Shown: positions 56,384 to 64,000 of the stretch, one piece after another
Numbering within the stretch: the stretch's first letter is position 1
How the letters are laid out: each line of letters opens with the position of its first letter
Source of the DNA: Planctomycetota bacterium
GTDB taxonomy: Bacteria; Planctomycetota; Phycisphaerae; Phycisphaerales; UBA5793
Assembly: GCA_013112555.1 (NCBI GenBank)
Contig: JABFGK010000002.1
Location: 1,116,001 to 1,180,000, forward strand
DNA length: 64,000 bases
Direction of reading: 5' to 3'
Notes under the pieces: generated by a model
Seen by the model: only the letters and a program-made list of their open reading frames with translations
The model's database searches: none
What the model was told of the DNA's origin: nothing
Program-made: the position numbers and the translations under genes

Positions 56384-56399
56384 AGAGGAGTCTTTCAAC

Positions 56400-57260
56400 A
56401 TGATGATGATGACTGCCAAGACTGCACTTGAATGCTCGCGCCGAATCGGCGTCTGTTCCTGGTCCCTGGAGCCGACCTCACCTGAGGACCTTGCGCAGAA
56501 GATGAAACAGACCGGGCTCCGGTTTGTTCAACTGGCGCTCGACCCGTTGCGCACGGGTGCATGGGATCCGGATCAGACGATGGCCGTGCTCAAGGAGGCC
56601 GGCATCATTGTCGTCTCCGGCATGATGGCGATGAAAGGCGAGGATTACTCCACGCTTGAGTCGATCAAGATCACCGGTGGCGTTCGCCCGGATGAGCACT
56701 GGGACGCGAACATGGCTGCCGCCGGCGAGAACGCCCAGCTGGCCAGGCGATACGGCATCCAGTTGATCACCTTCCATGCCGGCTTCATCCCACATTCCGC
56801 CAACGACCCGCTGCGCGCGATCATGATTGATCGGCTGAGACAGTTACTCGACATCTTTGATCGGCATGGGGTTCGGGCCGCGTTTGAGACCGGTCAGGAA
56901 ACGGCCGGCACACTGCTGGAAGTTTTGGAAGATATCGGGCACGATGAAGTCGGGGTGAACTTCGACCCGGCCAACATGATCCTGTATGCCATGGGTAACC
57001 CGGTGGAGGCGCTGACGCGCCTGGCACCGCGCGTGTATCAGGTTCATATCAAGGATGCCGTCAAGACGAAAACAGCCGGCACATGGGGGGCGGAAGTGGT
57101 GGCGGGGACGGGCGATGTTCATTGGCAGAGTTTCTTTGGGACCATCAAGGAACTGGATATCAAGTGCGATCTGATCATCGAGCGCGAGGCCGGCGACCAG
57201 CGGGTGGCCGATGTGATTGTGGCCCGTGATCTGATCGTCCCCTCGGCTGCCTGTTTGTAG
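56400..57260 (+). CDS. Sugar phosphate isomerase/epimerase-like TIM-barrel protein
   Basis: 286 residues. The xylose-isomerase-like barrel of the AP-endonuclease-2 family is visible as IGVCSWSLEPTSPEDLAQK, GLRFVQLALDPL, LITFHAGFIPH, RAAFETGQETAGTLLEVLE and VNFDPANMILYAMG, then VYQVHIKDAV and the C-terminal VAGTGDVHWQSFF. The acid and His metal ligands at the usual barrel strands (E in FETG, D in FDPAN, H in VHIKD) are kept. There is no signal peptide, unlike the homologue at 9879. The start is a run of four ATG codons. It pairs with a Gfo/Idh/MocA gene 54 bases downstream, a common sugar-processing pair. Confidence 0.9.
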   Translation: MMMMTAKTALECSRRIGVCSWSLEPTSPEDLAQKMKQTGLRFVQLALDPLRTGAWDPDQTMAVLKEAGIIVVSGMMAMKGEDYSTLESIKITGGVRPDEHWDANMAAAGENAQLARRYGIQLITFHAGFIPHSANDPLRAIMIDRLRQLLDIFDRHGVRAAFETGQETAGTLLEVLEDIGHDEVGVNFDPANMILYAMGNPVEALTRLAPRVYQVHIKDAVKTKTAGTWGAEVVAGTGDVHWQSFFGTIKELDIKCDLIIEREAGDQRVADVIVARDLIVPSAACL

Positions 57261-57314
57261 CACGGGTACGGTGCAACGAAGTTCCGCTGCTTTTCTGACC
57301 GGGAGTTGAATGGA

Positions 57315-58355
57315 ATGAGCACGAATGAGATTCGAATCGGCATCATCGGCCTCGGCTTCATGGGCCGGGTGCATGTCAAGGCATACGACGCAGCAAAGGC
57401 TGCCGGGTTTGCCTGTCGGTTGGTGGCCGTCAGCGATTGCGACGAATCGAGGTTGACCGGGCAGGTTCCGGAGGATGCAGCCGGGAACATTGACACCGGT
57501 GACGGTGAGACACCGCTGCTTTTCGATCCGGAGACGGTTGCCACGTATACCGATCCACAGGCACTGCTCGACAATCCCGATGTCGACCTGGTCAGCATCT
57601 GCACGCACACCGACAGCCACCCGGATCTGACGATTGCAGCATTGAAGGCCGGCAAGCATGTACTGGTGGAGAAGCCGGTAGCGACTTCATCGGACGATGT
57701 GCGCCGGGTGCTCGAGGCCGTTCGCCAAAGTGAGACGCTGTGTATGCCGGCTATGTGCATGCGATTCTGGCCGGGCTGGACGTGGTTGAAGCAGGCGATT
57801 GAGAACAATGTATATGGCCGGGTTTGCAGCGCCACGTTTCATCGCCTTGGCACGCACCCCGGCTGGGCTGCCCAGTTTTATGGGGATCACACGCGCTCCG
57901 GCGGCGCGCTGGTTGATTTACATATTCATGATGCGGACTTTATCCGGTACCTGTTTGGCAACCCGGACTCGTTGACCTCGACGGGCACGCTTGATCATTT
58001 GACGACGATCTATCGTTATAAGGAAGGGCCGGCCCATGTGGTGGCCGAGGGTGGCTGGGATCATTCGCCCGGCTTCAACTTCCGCATGCATTACATTGTT
58101 AACTTTGAAAGAGCGACGGCCGAGTTCGACTTGTCGCGCGAGACACCGTTGATTGTGTATCACGATCAGCACCAGGAGGTCATCCCGCTCGAACCGACAA
58201 CGGGGTACGACGGCGAGATCCGATGTCTGCTGGATGCGATCGCGTCCGGTAAGCGAGATATGCTGCCTACGATCGAGGAAAGTCTGGCGGTGACGCACTT
58301 GCTGGAAGAAGAGCGGGAAAGTCTGCAGACCGGGAAGATCATCGACCCGGCGTAG
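57315..58355 (+). CDS. Gfo/Idh/MocA family oxidoreductase (cytoplasmic)
   Basis: 346 residues. Begins RIGIIGLGFMGRVHVKAYD, a Rossmann GxGxxG motif. It continues with DVDLVSICTHTDSHPDLTIAALKAGKHVLVEKPVATS, whose EKP lysine is the family's key residue, and the C-terminal domain (RSGGALVDLHIHDADFIRYLFG). It has no signal peptide. The ATG at 57315 is used, since the frame can be pushed to a TTG at 57306 but the Rossmann strand starts soon after the ATG. Together with the upstream TIM-barrel isomerase it suggests an operon for an inositol-like or sugar-derivative compound. Confidence 0.92.
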   Translation: MSTNEIRIGIIGLGFMGRVHVKAYDAAKAAGFACRLVAVSDCDESRLTGQVPEDAAGNIDTGDGETPLLFDPETVATYTDPQALLDNPDVDLVSICTHTDSHPDLTIAALKAGKHVLVEKPVATSSDDVRRVLEAVRQSETLCMPAMCMRFWPGWTWLKQAIENNVYGRVCSATFHRLGTHPGWAAQFYGDHTRSGGALVDLHIHDADFIRYLFGNPDSLTSTGTLDHLTTIYRYKEGPAHVVAEGGWDHSPGFNFRMHYIVNFERATAEFDLSRETPLIVYHDQHQEVIPLEPTTGYDGEIRCLLDAIASGKRDMLPTIEESLAVTHLLEEERESLQTGKIIDPA

Positions 58356-58363
58356 GTTCTCCC

Positions 58364-58476
58364 GTAGGGGCACGTGGCCGCGTGCCCAATTTGTTGCACA
58401 ACCGTGGCCGTTTCGGCAGTAGGATTTAAATCCTACTGCCTGTGTAGGGGGGAGGGCACGCAGCAGCGTGCCCCTA
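58364..58476. repeat. Three palindromes in the gap after the oxidoreductase gene
   Basis: Family A at 58364-58387 (GTAGGGGCACG...CGTGCCC), a perfect 26-base palindrome at 58415-58440 (GGCAGTAGGATTT and its mirror), and family A again at 58450-58476 (GGGCACGC-AGCA-GCGTGCCC, then CCTAC). The last two bases of the CTA in this copy and its first C form the TAG stop (58474-58476) of the leftward gene. The middle palindrome could act as a terminator in both directions but has no T-run outside the stem. Confidence 0.85.
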
Positions 58477-59223
58477 CTTTGCATTCCCGCATTCCGGGCA
58501 GGGCGCATCCTCGGACGTGCTGCCACGAAGATCGTACCCGCACTCCCGGCACTGCCCATGCACCAGACGCCGCAACCGGATCACGGCGCGCGGGACGAAC
58601 AGAATCACGACCCAGACAATGCAATACAGCACAGTATTAATAATCATCCCCGGCCAGATGGGGGCATAGGGCAACATGTGTGCATTCATGACCGGCGCGA
58701 TAAGCGTGGACGCCACCGGGATCGAATCCGGTAACTCGAGCGCCCCTGTCAGGCTGATGCGCCAGCGGGTCGCAAACCCGCCCCATACGCCGGTACATCG
58801 GACGGCCCGCATCGGCCAGCCTCGTGCATTTTCGATGGTCTCGGCAGAGGCGATCTCAGTCGAGGATGGGAGCACTTCCTCCGGCGGCGAGTTGGCAATA
58901 CTCCAGGACGGGACAGGGTGATCGAGAAATTGTTCAGCAGGGAGGTCGGCAATCGACCCGTCGTACATACGCGATTGCACGATCGTCGACCCGAAGCGAT
59001 CGTATTGATATACCTGCCAGGTTGGTTTCGTCCTGTGAGACAACCCGATCTGATAGGTCGCCTTTCCGCCGCTGTAGACATCGATCGAACAACACGCCCA
59101 GGCAACGGCATACGTCGTCAGCACGCCGAGTATGATGGCAATGATCAAACGCACGAGCGAGAAGCCCCGGGCGCGCTGGGGGTGGGAGGGATGTGGTGAA
59201 GGGTGATCATCAGCCGCTGTCAT
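58474..59223 (-). CDS. Membrane protein with C-terminal zinc ribbon
   Basis: 249 residues. A helix near the N-terminus (LVRLIIAIILGVLTTYAVAWA) and another near residue 200 (MIINTVLYCIVWVVILFVP) bracket an extracytoplasmic domain. The C-terminus is the zinc ribbon CRECGYDLRG...CPECG (about residues 224-247), four cysteines. This tail is common in Phycisphaerae membrane proteins of unknown function. The ATG at 59223 is used, as a TTG at 59244 would add seven residues. The stop codon is part of a family A palindrome, so the C-terminus was probably set or altered by the repeat. Confidence 0.8.
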   Translation of the reverse strand: MTAADDHPSPHPSHPQRARGFSLVRLIIAIILGVLTTYAVAWACCSIDVYSGGKATYQIGLSHRTKPTWQVYQYDRFGSTIVQSRMYDGSIADLPAEQFLDHPVPSWSIANSPPEEVLPSSTEIASAETIENARGWPMRAVRCTGVWGGFATRWRISLTGALELPDSIPVASTLIAPVMNAHMLPYAPIWPGMIINTVLYCIVWVVILFVPRAVIRLRRLVHGQCRECGYDLRGSTSEDAPCPECGNAK

Positions 59224-59244
59224 GCTGTCAGTGTAGGCGGACAA

Positions 59245-59420
59245 ACGGGTTCTCCCTCGCTGCGCTCGGGGTAACCCGTGCCCCCCTCGATTGTCGTTAT
59301 TCCTTCGGACGCAGGAATCCAGGGAGATTCATCGGAGGGGGCTTGCTGTTTCGCCGTCGCTGTCAGAAAGCCGGGTGGTGCGTGCCCGTGCTCACTGGAT
59401 GCCCGCGTGCGCGAGCATGA
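59245..59420. repeat. Cluster of dispersed repeats (families B and C)
   Basis: The family C unit at 59245-59277 (ACGGGTTCTCCCTCG...GGGGTAACCC), a degenerate family B palindrome at 59300-59318 (ATTCCTTCG, GCAGGAAT) and a family B copy at 59399-59418 (ATGCCCGCG-TG-CGCGAGCAT, then GAC). The whole 228-base gap between this gene and ftsK is repeat material, with no gene seen. Confidence 0.75.
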
Positions 59421-59451
59421 CGAATCTTGGCTGCACAGAATCGTACAATCC

Positions 59452-62424
59452 TCAGTCCGCCCGCTTTCTCCGCGCCCCAGCCTTCTTCTGTTGCTTCATG
59501 TATTCAACAAGCGGGATGCTGTCGTCTTCCTCATCTTCATCTTCATCTTCATCCTCGTCTTCTTCGCCTTCATCTTCGTCTACGTCTTCGTCCCAATCCT
59601 CATCCCCGTCGTCTTCATCTTCGTCATCCTCCTCCTCGTTCTCGTCCTCGATGTCATCCTCTTCGATCAGATCGTCGTCTTCATCTTCAACGTCAACCTC
59701 GTCTTCCGCATCGACATCAAGCAGGGGGAGTTCGCCGGGCTGGGGCTTGAGTTCGATCGGTGCATCGTCAACATCACTCCCACCATCATCATCGTCATCT
59801 TCATTCACGCTGGGATCGGTCGGGCTGGCAGCGGCAAGCGATGCGCTGGGCTCCTGTTTCTCTTCTTGGAAGAGTGAGCCTTGCGTTTCACCTTCTTCCA
59901 TCATCCGGCGCATTTCCTGCCATTCCTCGGGTGTGACCACCACCTCACGGGCCACCGTTCCCTTATGCTCGCCGATGATGCCCGCTTGCCCCATCTGGTC
60001 AATCAGGCGGCTGGCACGGGTGTACCCGATAGCGAGCCGGCGTTGCAGCAGTGACACAGATCCTCGTTTTGACTGCACGATGACGTCCACGGCATCAAAG
60101 AACAGCGGATCGCGCTCGTTCGAGGAGAAGTCGCCGTCTTCATCGTCGCCGCTGCCGTCGTGGACACCGCTGGACCGGATGGTGAGCAACTGTCGCTCGA
60201 AGCTCGGGGCTGCTACATCTTTCAGGAAGCGGACCACACGCCGGATTTCAATATCGTCCACGAGGGTGCCCTGAGCCCGGATCAGTTCGCTGCTGCGCGG
60301 CCCGAGAAAGAGCATGTCACCCTGGCCCAGCAGGAGTTCGGCGCCTTTCTGGTCGAGCACGATGCGTGAGTCCATGCCGGAGGCCACCTTGAATGACACG
60401 CGGCAGGGCATGTTCGACTTGATCAGACCGGTGACCACATTGGCCTGCGGTCGCTGGGTGGCGAGGATGAGATGAATGCCGACGGCTCGTGCTTTCTGGG
60501 CAATGCGCACAATGGCCGTCTCGGCTTCCTTGCAGGTCATGATGAGGTCGGCCAGTTCGTCGACCACGAAGACGATGTAGGGCAATTTCTTCGGGATCTT
60601 GACGGCCTCTTCCTCGCTCATCGGGCCGAGGCGTTCGGAGATTTCCTCCCAGCCAAGTTCGTTGTAGGACGCGATATCGCGCACCCCGACTTCGGCGAGC
60701 AGTTCGTAGCGTTCCTCCATGCGGGTAACGGCCCATTCGAGGATGGCAGCCGCCTTGGCCGTCTCGGTGACGACCGGGCACATGAGATGGGGGATGTTCT
60801 TGAACTGCGTCATCTCGACCATCTTCGGATCGACGAGGATGAGTTTGAGTTCGTCGGGTCGCTTCGTGTACAGGAAGGAAATGATGATCGTGTTGATGCA
60901 CACACTCTTGCCCGAGCCGGTGGTGCCGGCAATGAGCATGTGCGGCATGGCCGACAGATCGGCAACCAGCGGCGTGCCGGATGCATCTTTGGCCAGGAAC
61001 ATGGGCAAGTGCATCTTGGCCGACTCGGGGGCCGACGTCATGAGTTCCTTGAGGCGGACCCGTTCCTTGTTCAGGTTCGGGACTTCGATGCCAACGGTGG
61101 TCTTGCCGGCCATGTTGGGCACGATGCGGATATTGGGCGCTCGCAAAGCACGGGCAATGTCGGACTGGATGGATGAGATGGCAGCGACTTTGGTGCCGGG
61201 TGCCAGTTGGACTTCATAGAGCGTGATGACCGGGCCGGAGTCGATCTCGACGACCTTGCCATCGATGCGGTAGGTTTGCAATGCGTGTTCGAGCGAGGCG
61301 GCCTGATCGCGGACGTATTGCTCCATCTGCTCCGAATAGGTCGCTTCCGGTTCGGCCAGGAGATCAAGGCCGGGGAACCGGTAGTCGGAGTAATCGACGA
61401 CGGTGCGCGGGATGTCAGCGTCGTCTGCCTCCTTGATATTGCGTGAGGCGAAGTTGATGGGCAACTTCATGACCTTGGCCCGCAGCGCGTCCATGTCGAT
61501 GCCGTCTCCGCCGGCTTCCTGTTCGTCCGACTCAGTCTCCTCCTCATCCCCTTCTTCAAGATCATCGTCTTCCTGTTCTTCGTACTCTTCGTCCTCGTCG
61601 ACCACCTCTGTCGCCGGTTTGCCATGCATTCGAACCCGGATGTGTTCATCATCATCATCCGCCTCGGATTCGGCGGCTTCATCATCGGGTTGTGCATCAA
61701 GGCCGATGGCCTGTCGGAGTGTGGACGGCCAGCGCATGCCGGCTTCTGCTTCGCGTCGGTTGGCTCGCCGGGCTGCGGTCCAGAGGTAGAGGCGTCGGGC
61801 CCAGGGGACAAAGCGTGCCAGGCCGCGCAGCAGGAGTCGCGGGGCGATCAGGAGTGCATCGTCGAGTGCGACCAGGGCACCGGCCCCGAAGAAGAACAGG
61901 ACGACGACGACGGTGCCGACGGTGCTGAACCGTGCCTCGACGGCATGGGTACCGGCAATCATCAGCAGCCCGCCGCCTCCTTCCGGGAATGATCCGACTG
62001 CCGGGAAGAAGATCGCTTGCATGGCTGAGACGGCCAGGACCATGACGAATCCGCCCAATGCTCGGACGAGCGGGTGCGATACGGCATGGCCGCGTGCGGT
62101 GGCAGTCAGATAGGCGCCGATCAATCCGATCCCGACCCAGATGCCGGCCCCGAGCAGGCGGTACAGGTGGTAGGCTGTCACTGCGCCGGCCGGGCCGCAC
62201 CAGTTCGTCACGTCCTCATTGGCAGGGACGTAGGCGTGTGTTGGCGGGTCGGCCGGATCGAAACTTGCGAGAGACAGCGTGACGAACACGACGGCGCACA
62301 GCAGGAAGACCCACCCGATCCGCTGCCGGACCTGTGTGGCCGACAGCGCCGCGGCTTGGGCCCCCTTTTTCCCGGTCTTGCCGGAAGTGCGCGCAGAAGA
62401 TTTCCCCGGGCTTTTTTGAGCCAT
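59452..62424 (-). CDS. ftsK: DNA translocase FtsK, with long acidic C-terminal tail
   Basis: 990 residues. It pumps chromosomal DNA toward dif at the septum. Four to five N-terminal membrane helices (about residues 36-190) precede an acidic linker (EDEEYEEQEDDDLEEGDEE, about 280-300). The motor follows, with GTTGSGKSVCINTII Walker A, LILVDPKMVEM, VFVVDELADLI Walker B and ILATQRPQANVVTGLIKSN, then the winged-helix gamma domain (RLAIGYTRASRLIDQMGQAGI). In most FtsK proteins the gamma domain is the end. Here about 130 more residues follow, including a 97-residue Asp/Glu-rich tract (59521-59811), and then a basic end (MKQQKKAGARRKRAD). Confidence 0.95.
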   Translation of the reverse strand: MAQKSPGKSSARTSGKTGKKGAQAAALSATQVRQRIGWVFLLCAVVFVTLSLASFDPADPPTHAYVPANEDVTNWCGPAGAVTAYHLYRLLGAGIWVGIGLIGAYLTATARGHAVSHPLVRALGGFVMVLAVSAMQAIFFPAVGSFPEGGGGLLMIAGTHAVEARFSTVGTVVVVLFFFGAGALVALDDALLIAPRLLLRGLARFVPWARRLYLWTAARRANRREAEAGMRWPSTLRQAIGLDAQPDDEAAESEADDDDEHIRVRMHGKPATEVVDEDEEYEEQEDDDLEEGDEEETESDEQEAGGDGIDMDALRAKVMKLPINFASRNIKEADDADIPRTVVDYSDYRFPGLDLLAEPEATYSEQMEQYVRDQAASLEHALQTYRIDGKVVEIDSGPVITLYEVQLAPGTKVAAISSIQSDIARALRAPNIRIVPNMAGKTTVGIEVPNLNKERVRLKELMTSAPESAKMHLPMFLAKDASGTPLVADLSAMPHMLIAGTTGSGKSVCINTIIISFLYTKRPDELKLILVDPKMVEMTQFKNIPHLMCPVVTETAKAAAILEWAVTRMEERYELLAEVGVRDIASYNELGWEEISERLGPMSEEEAVKIPKKLPYIVFVVDELADLIMTCKEAETAIVRIAQKARAVGIHLILATQRPQANVVTGLIKSNMPCRVSFKVASGMDSRIVLDQKGAELLLGQGDMLFLGPRSSELIRAQGTLVDDIEIRRVVRFLKDVAAPSFERQLLTIRSSGVHDGSGDDEDGDFSSNERDPLFFDAVDVIVQSKRGSVSLLQRRLAIGYTRASRLIDQMGQAGIIGEHKGTVAREVVVTPEEWQEMRRMMEEGETQGSLFQEEKQEPSASLAAASPTDPSVNEDDDDDGGSDVDDAPIELKPQPGELPLLDVDAEDEVDVEDEDDDLIEEDDIEDENEEEDDEDEDDGDEDWDEDVDEDEGEEDEDEDEDEDEEDDSIPLVEYMKQQKKAGARRKRAD

Positions 62425-62656
62425 GATTACAGTCTTATCGACCGGACGGGCCGGCTATGACCAGCGATCAGAAAAAACACGATGATCCCCTCTTTCGCAG
62501 TATCGTAGGGCACCTGGCCAGGCCGGTATGTGCTTTCAGTGACACCCAACCACACGACAACGCCCCACCTCGGATGGACCGGGATGGGGCGATGTGTGTC
62601 TTTAACAAGACGGCGTCGATCGAATACGCCGGTCGGCGCCGGTTGTTTCAGGCAGA

Positions 62657-63587
62657 TTAGTCGATGAACTCTTCGACGTAGTTCGTCTTGTTCTGGAACT
62701 CGCACGCCTGGACCCACGCCGTGCGGCCGGAGGCAGCATTCGGGACGGGCAGCGACCAGAGGATTTCGCCGGCTGCATCTGAGTTGCCGCTGGCCGAGGG
62801 TCGGCCGGAGCAGGTCAAGCGTGACGTCCAGCTGTGGGACGTAGGTGTCGCCGGTCCCGCGCAGCGAGTACACGAGGTACTGCTTCGTGCTTGGGGTGGC
62901 CCCGGTCACGAGGAAGTAGCCTGCCTGGCCGCCGATGAGGTCGGTAACCTCAAGGACGTAGTGACCCGGCTGATCACACGGGTAGTTGCCCGGGTGGGTC
63001 ACGGTGGCAGTGCCGCCGGCAGCGTTCACCTCGATGGTCATGTCGTCGATATAGATCGTGTTCAGATCGATATCGCTGTACAGGCGAGCCTCGACGACGA
63101 AGCCGTCGCGGATCGGGTCGCCGGCGTCGAAGATCCAGTTCCACTCGATGTAGGACCAGCCCGGGCCGATCGAGTAGGCATTATTGCCGGACGCACTGCC
63201 GCGGTACGTATCGATCAGGCAATCGTCATCGTCATTGCTGTCGGCATAGTGAGCCCAGATGCGGCCCTTCGGATACGAGGGCTCGTCATTCTCGTCATAG
63301 ACCCAGAACCCACAGGTGATGGAATCGCCGGTCTGGAGATTCTCAACGTAGGCCACGTAGGCCTGGGGGGTCCCGGTGATTGGATCTTCCCACAGCTTCA
63401 GCGAGCTGGTCCCGGCATGTGCCTGCTCCAGGGAGTTCTCCCAGAACAGATTCATGTTGCCGGAGGTGTAAGAACCGATAACCGTGTTTCCATCTTCCCA
63501 GTCGTAGGCCTCATTGATCACCTGGCCCAGAGCGGGCATGGCCATCAGGCCGGTGGCAGCGACTGCCGTCAAAAGCACCTTCTTCAT
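62657..63587 (-). CDS. Exported protein, unknown function (frame interrupted at about 62811-62820)
   Basis: Signal peptide (KKVLLTAVAATGLMAMPALG) and a beta-rich carbohydrate-binding-like domain with acidic and aromatic segments. As written the frame would run to 62427 through unrelated-looking residues (QLRCSRRNPLVAARP). One extra base near 62811-62820 explains this. Removing it gives LTCSGRPSASGNSDAAGEIL and an end KTNYVEEFID at 62657, a 309-residue protein. The ATG at 63587 has AAAGGAACGAGG upstream. The corrected end resembles the partial gene at the right edge, so they may be paralogues. Confidence 0.78.
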
Positions 63588-63921
63588 TCCTCGTTCCTTT
63601 CTTCCTCACGAAGTAGTTTAGGTGAAAGCAGTTCTATCCTCCCGGAATGTCAATACATTCCGGAATCAGTTCACGCAGATTGTTCGATTCCGAATACCGG
63701 AGAGATGCAGCGATTGCGAATCCGGGTTTGCAAACCCTTGTGCAGCCCAGGAGACAGGTCAAGTCTCGATCTCGGATCACACGCGATCTTGACGGTTTCC
63801 TGACCCCTTGATTCACCGGATCGGGGGATACACCCGATCACATCGCACCGCGTACTCTCTTTCTCACTCGCTCCGTTTGGCCCGACGGTACCTCACCCTC
63901 GGGCAAGTCGGGGGTTCGTTT
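63588..63921. other. Intergenic region before the right-edge gene
   Basis: 334 bases with no supported gene. It must include the promoter of the exported-protein gene. Short inverted stretches occur, but I see no clear terminator or repeat copy. Confidence 0.5.
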
Positions 63922-64000
63922 TCAGATCACTTTTCGATAGACCACATCGGTGGTCTGGCCCTGCTGGGCTGCCTCAAACCAGACCCCGACACCGGAGGCA
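63922..64000 (-). CDS. C-terminal fragment of an exported protein, possibly paralogous to the preceding gene
   Basis: Last 25 residues before TGA (63922-63924): ASGVGVWFEAAQQGQTTDVV and YRKVI. They align with the corrected end of the neighbouring protein (ASGRTAWVQACEFQNKTNYVEEFID): the same length and the same pattern of Ala-Ser-Gly, aromatic, Ala, Gln or Glu, Thr and Val. The rest lies outside the window, so the match is weak evidence. Confidence 0.55.
   Translation of the reverse strand, partial: ASGVGVWFEAAQQGQTTDVVYRKVI

Noticed and set aside
58415..58440. Perfect 26-base palindrome as a classical terminator
   Set aside because: No T-run follows the stem on either strand. Recorded as a repeat instead.
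1..64000. rRNA and tRNA genes
   Set aside because: No 16S or 23S signature and no cloverleaf with a GTTCGA-type T-loop in the gaps inspected by eye. A T-loop-like string at about 63680 lacks the rest of a tRNA.

Overview
The window looks like a chromosomal segment of a planctomycete, most probably class Phycisphaerae. It is GC-rich. It carries an ECF sigma factor next to a Ser/Thr kinase with a tetratricopeptide tail, two large von Willebrand A (vWA) membrane proteins, several Tat-exported Gfo/Idh/MocA oxidoreductases and TIM-barrel isomerases, and a membrane protein with a 'CRECGYDLRG' zinc ribbon of the kind common in that class. An LptD-like outer-membrane protein, a phosphate-selective-type porin and a tripartite RND pump indicate a diderm envelope. 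The taxonomic call is inference from gene content only. I saw no rRNA, tRNA or CRISPR.

Layout. 0-10.8 kb: edge of an SDR gene, gpmI, an MMPL/RND lipid-type exporter, and an RND pump (with one frameshift) plus its fusion protein. 10.9-15.9 kb: a sigma-54 enhancer-binding protein (bEBP) diverges from a vWA/VIT surface protein that is translationally coupled to a rhombosortase-like intramembrane protease. A near-consensus -24/-12 promoter lies between them. 15.8-26.8 kb: a secreted helical-repeat protein, a catalytically dead S41 homologue, dnaN, transketolase, the longest gene-free stretch (1.08 kb) and a porin with a clear terminator. 27-38 kb: an orphan ABC ATPase, then a long leftward cluster (two vWA proteins, a phosphoribosyltransferase, a queuosine-precursor transporter, a HIT protein, a Gfo/Idh protein and an aldo/keto reductase). 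38-46.5 kb: ECF sigma/kinase pair, FG-GAP repeat protein, LptD-like protein. 46.5-59.5 kb: housekeeping genes (alr, DEAD-box helicase, psuG, rarD) interleaved with dense short palindromic repeats centred on a REP-associated tyrosine transposase (RAYT). 59.4-64 kb: FtsK with a very acidic tail, then a pair of secreted proteins that may be paralogues.

Most interesting points. (1) The bEBP / sigma-54 promoter / VIT-vWA / rhombosortase set looks like a self-contained regulated surface-protein module. The vWA protein ends in a Gly-rich, transmembrane, basic tail resembling a GlyGly-CTERM signal. (2) A RAYT gene is surrounded by, and itself contains, copies of a palindrome (arms like AGGGGCACG...CGTGCCCCT). 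Other copies lie elsewhere in the window, including within an amidohydrolase reading frame and over a stop codon. (3) Five single-base frame disruptions in four otherwise intact genes suggest assembly or sequencing indels, so products near them should be read frame-corrected.
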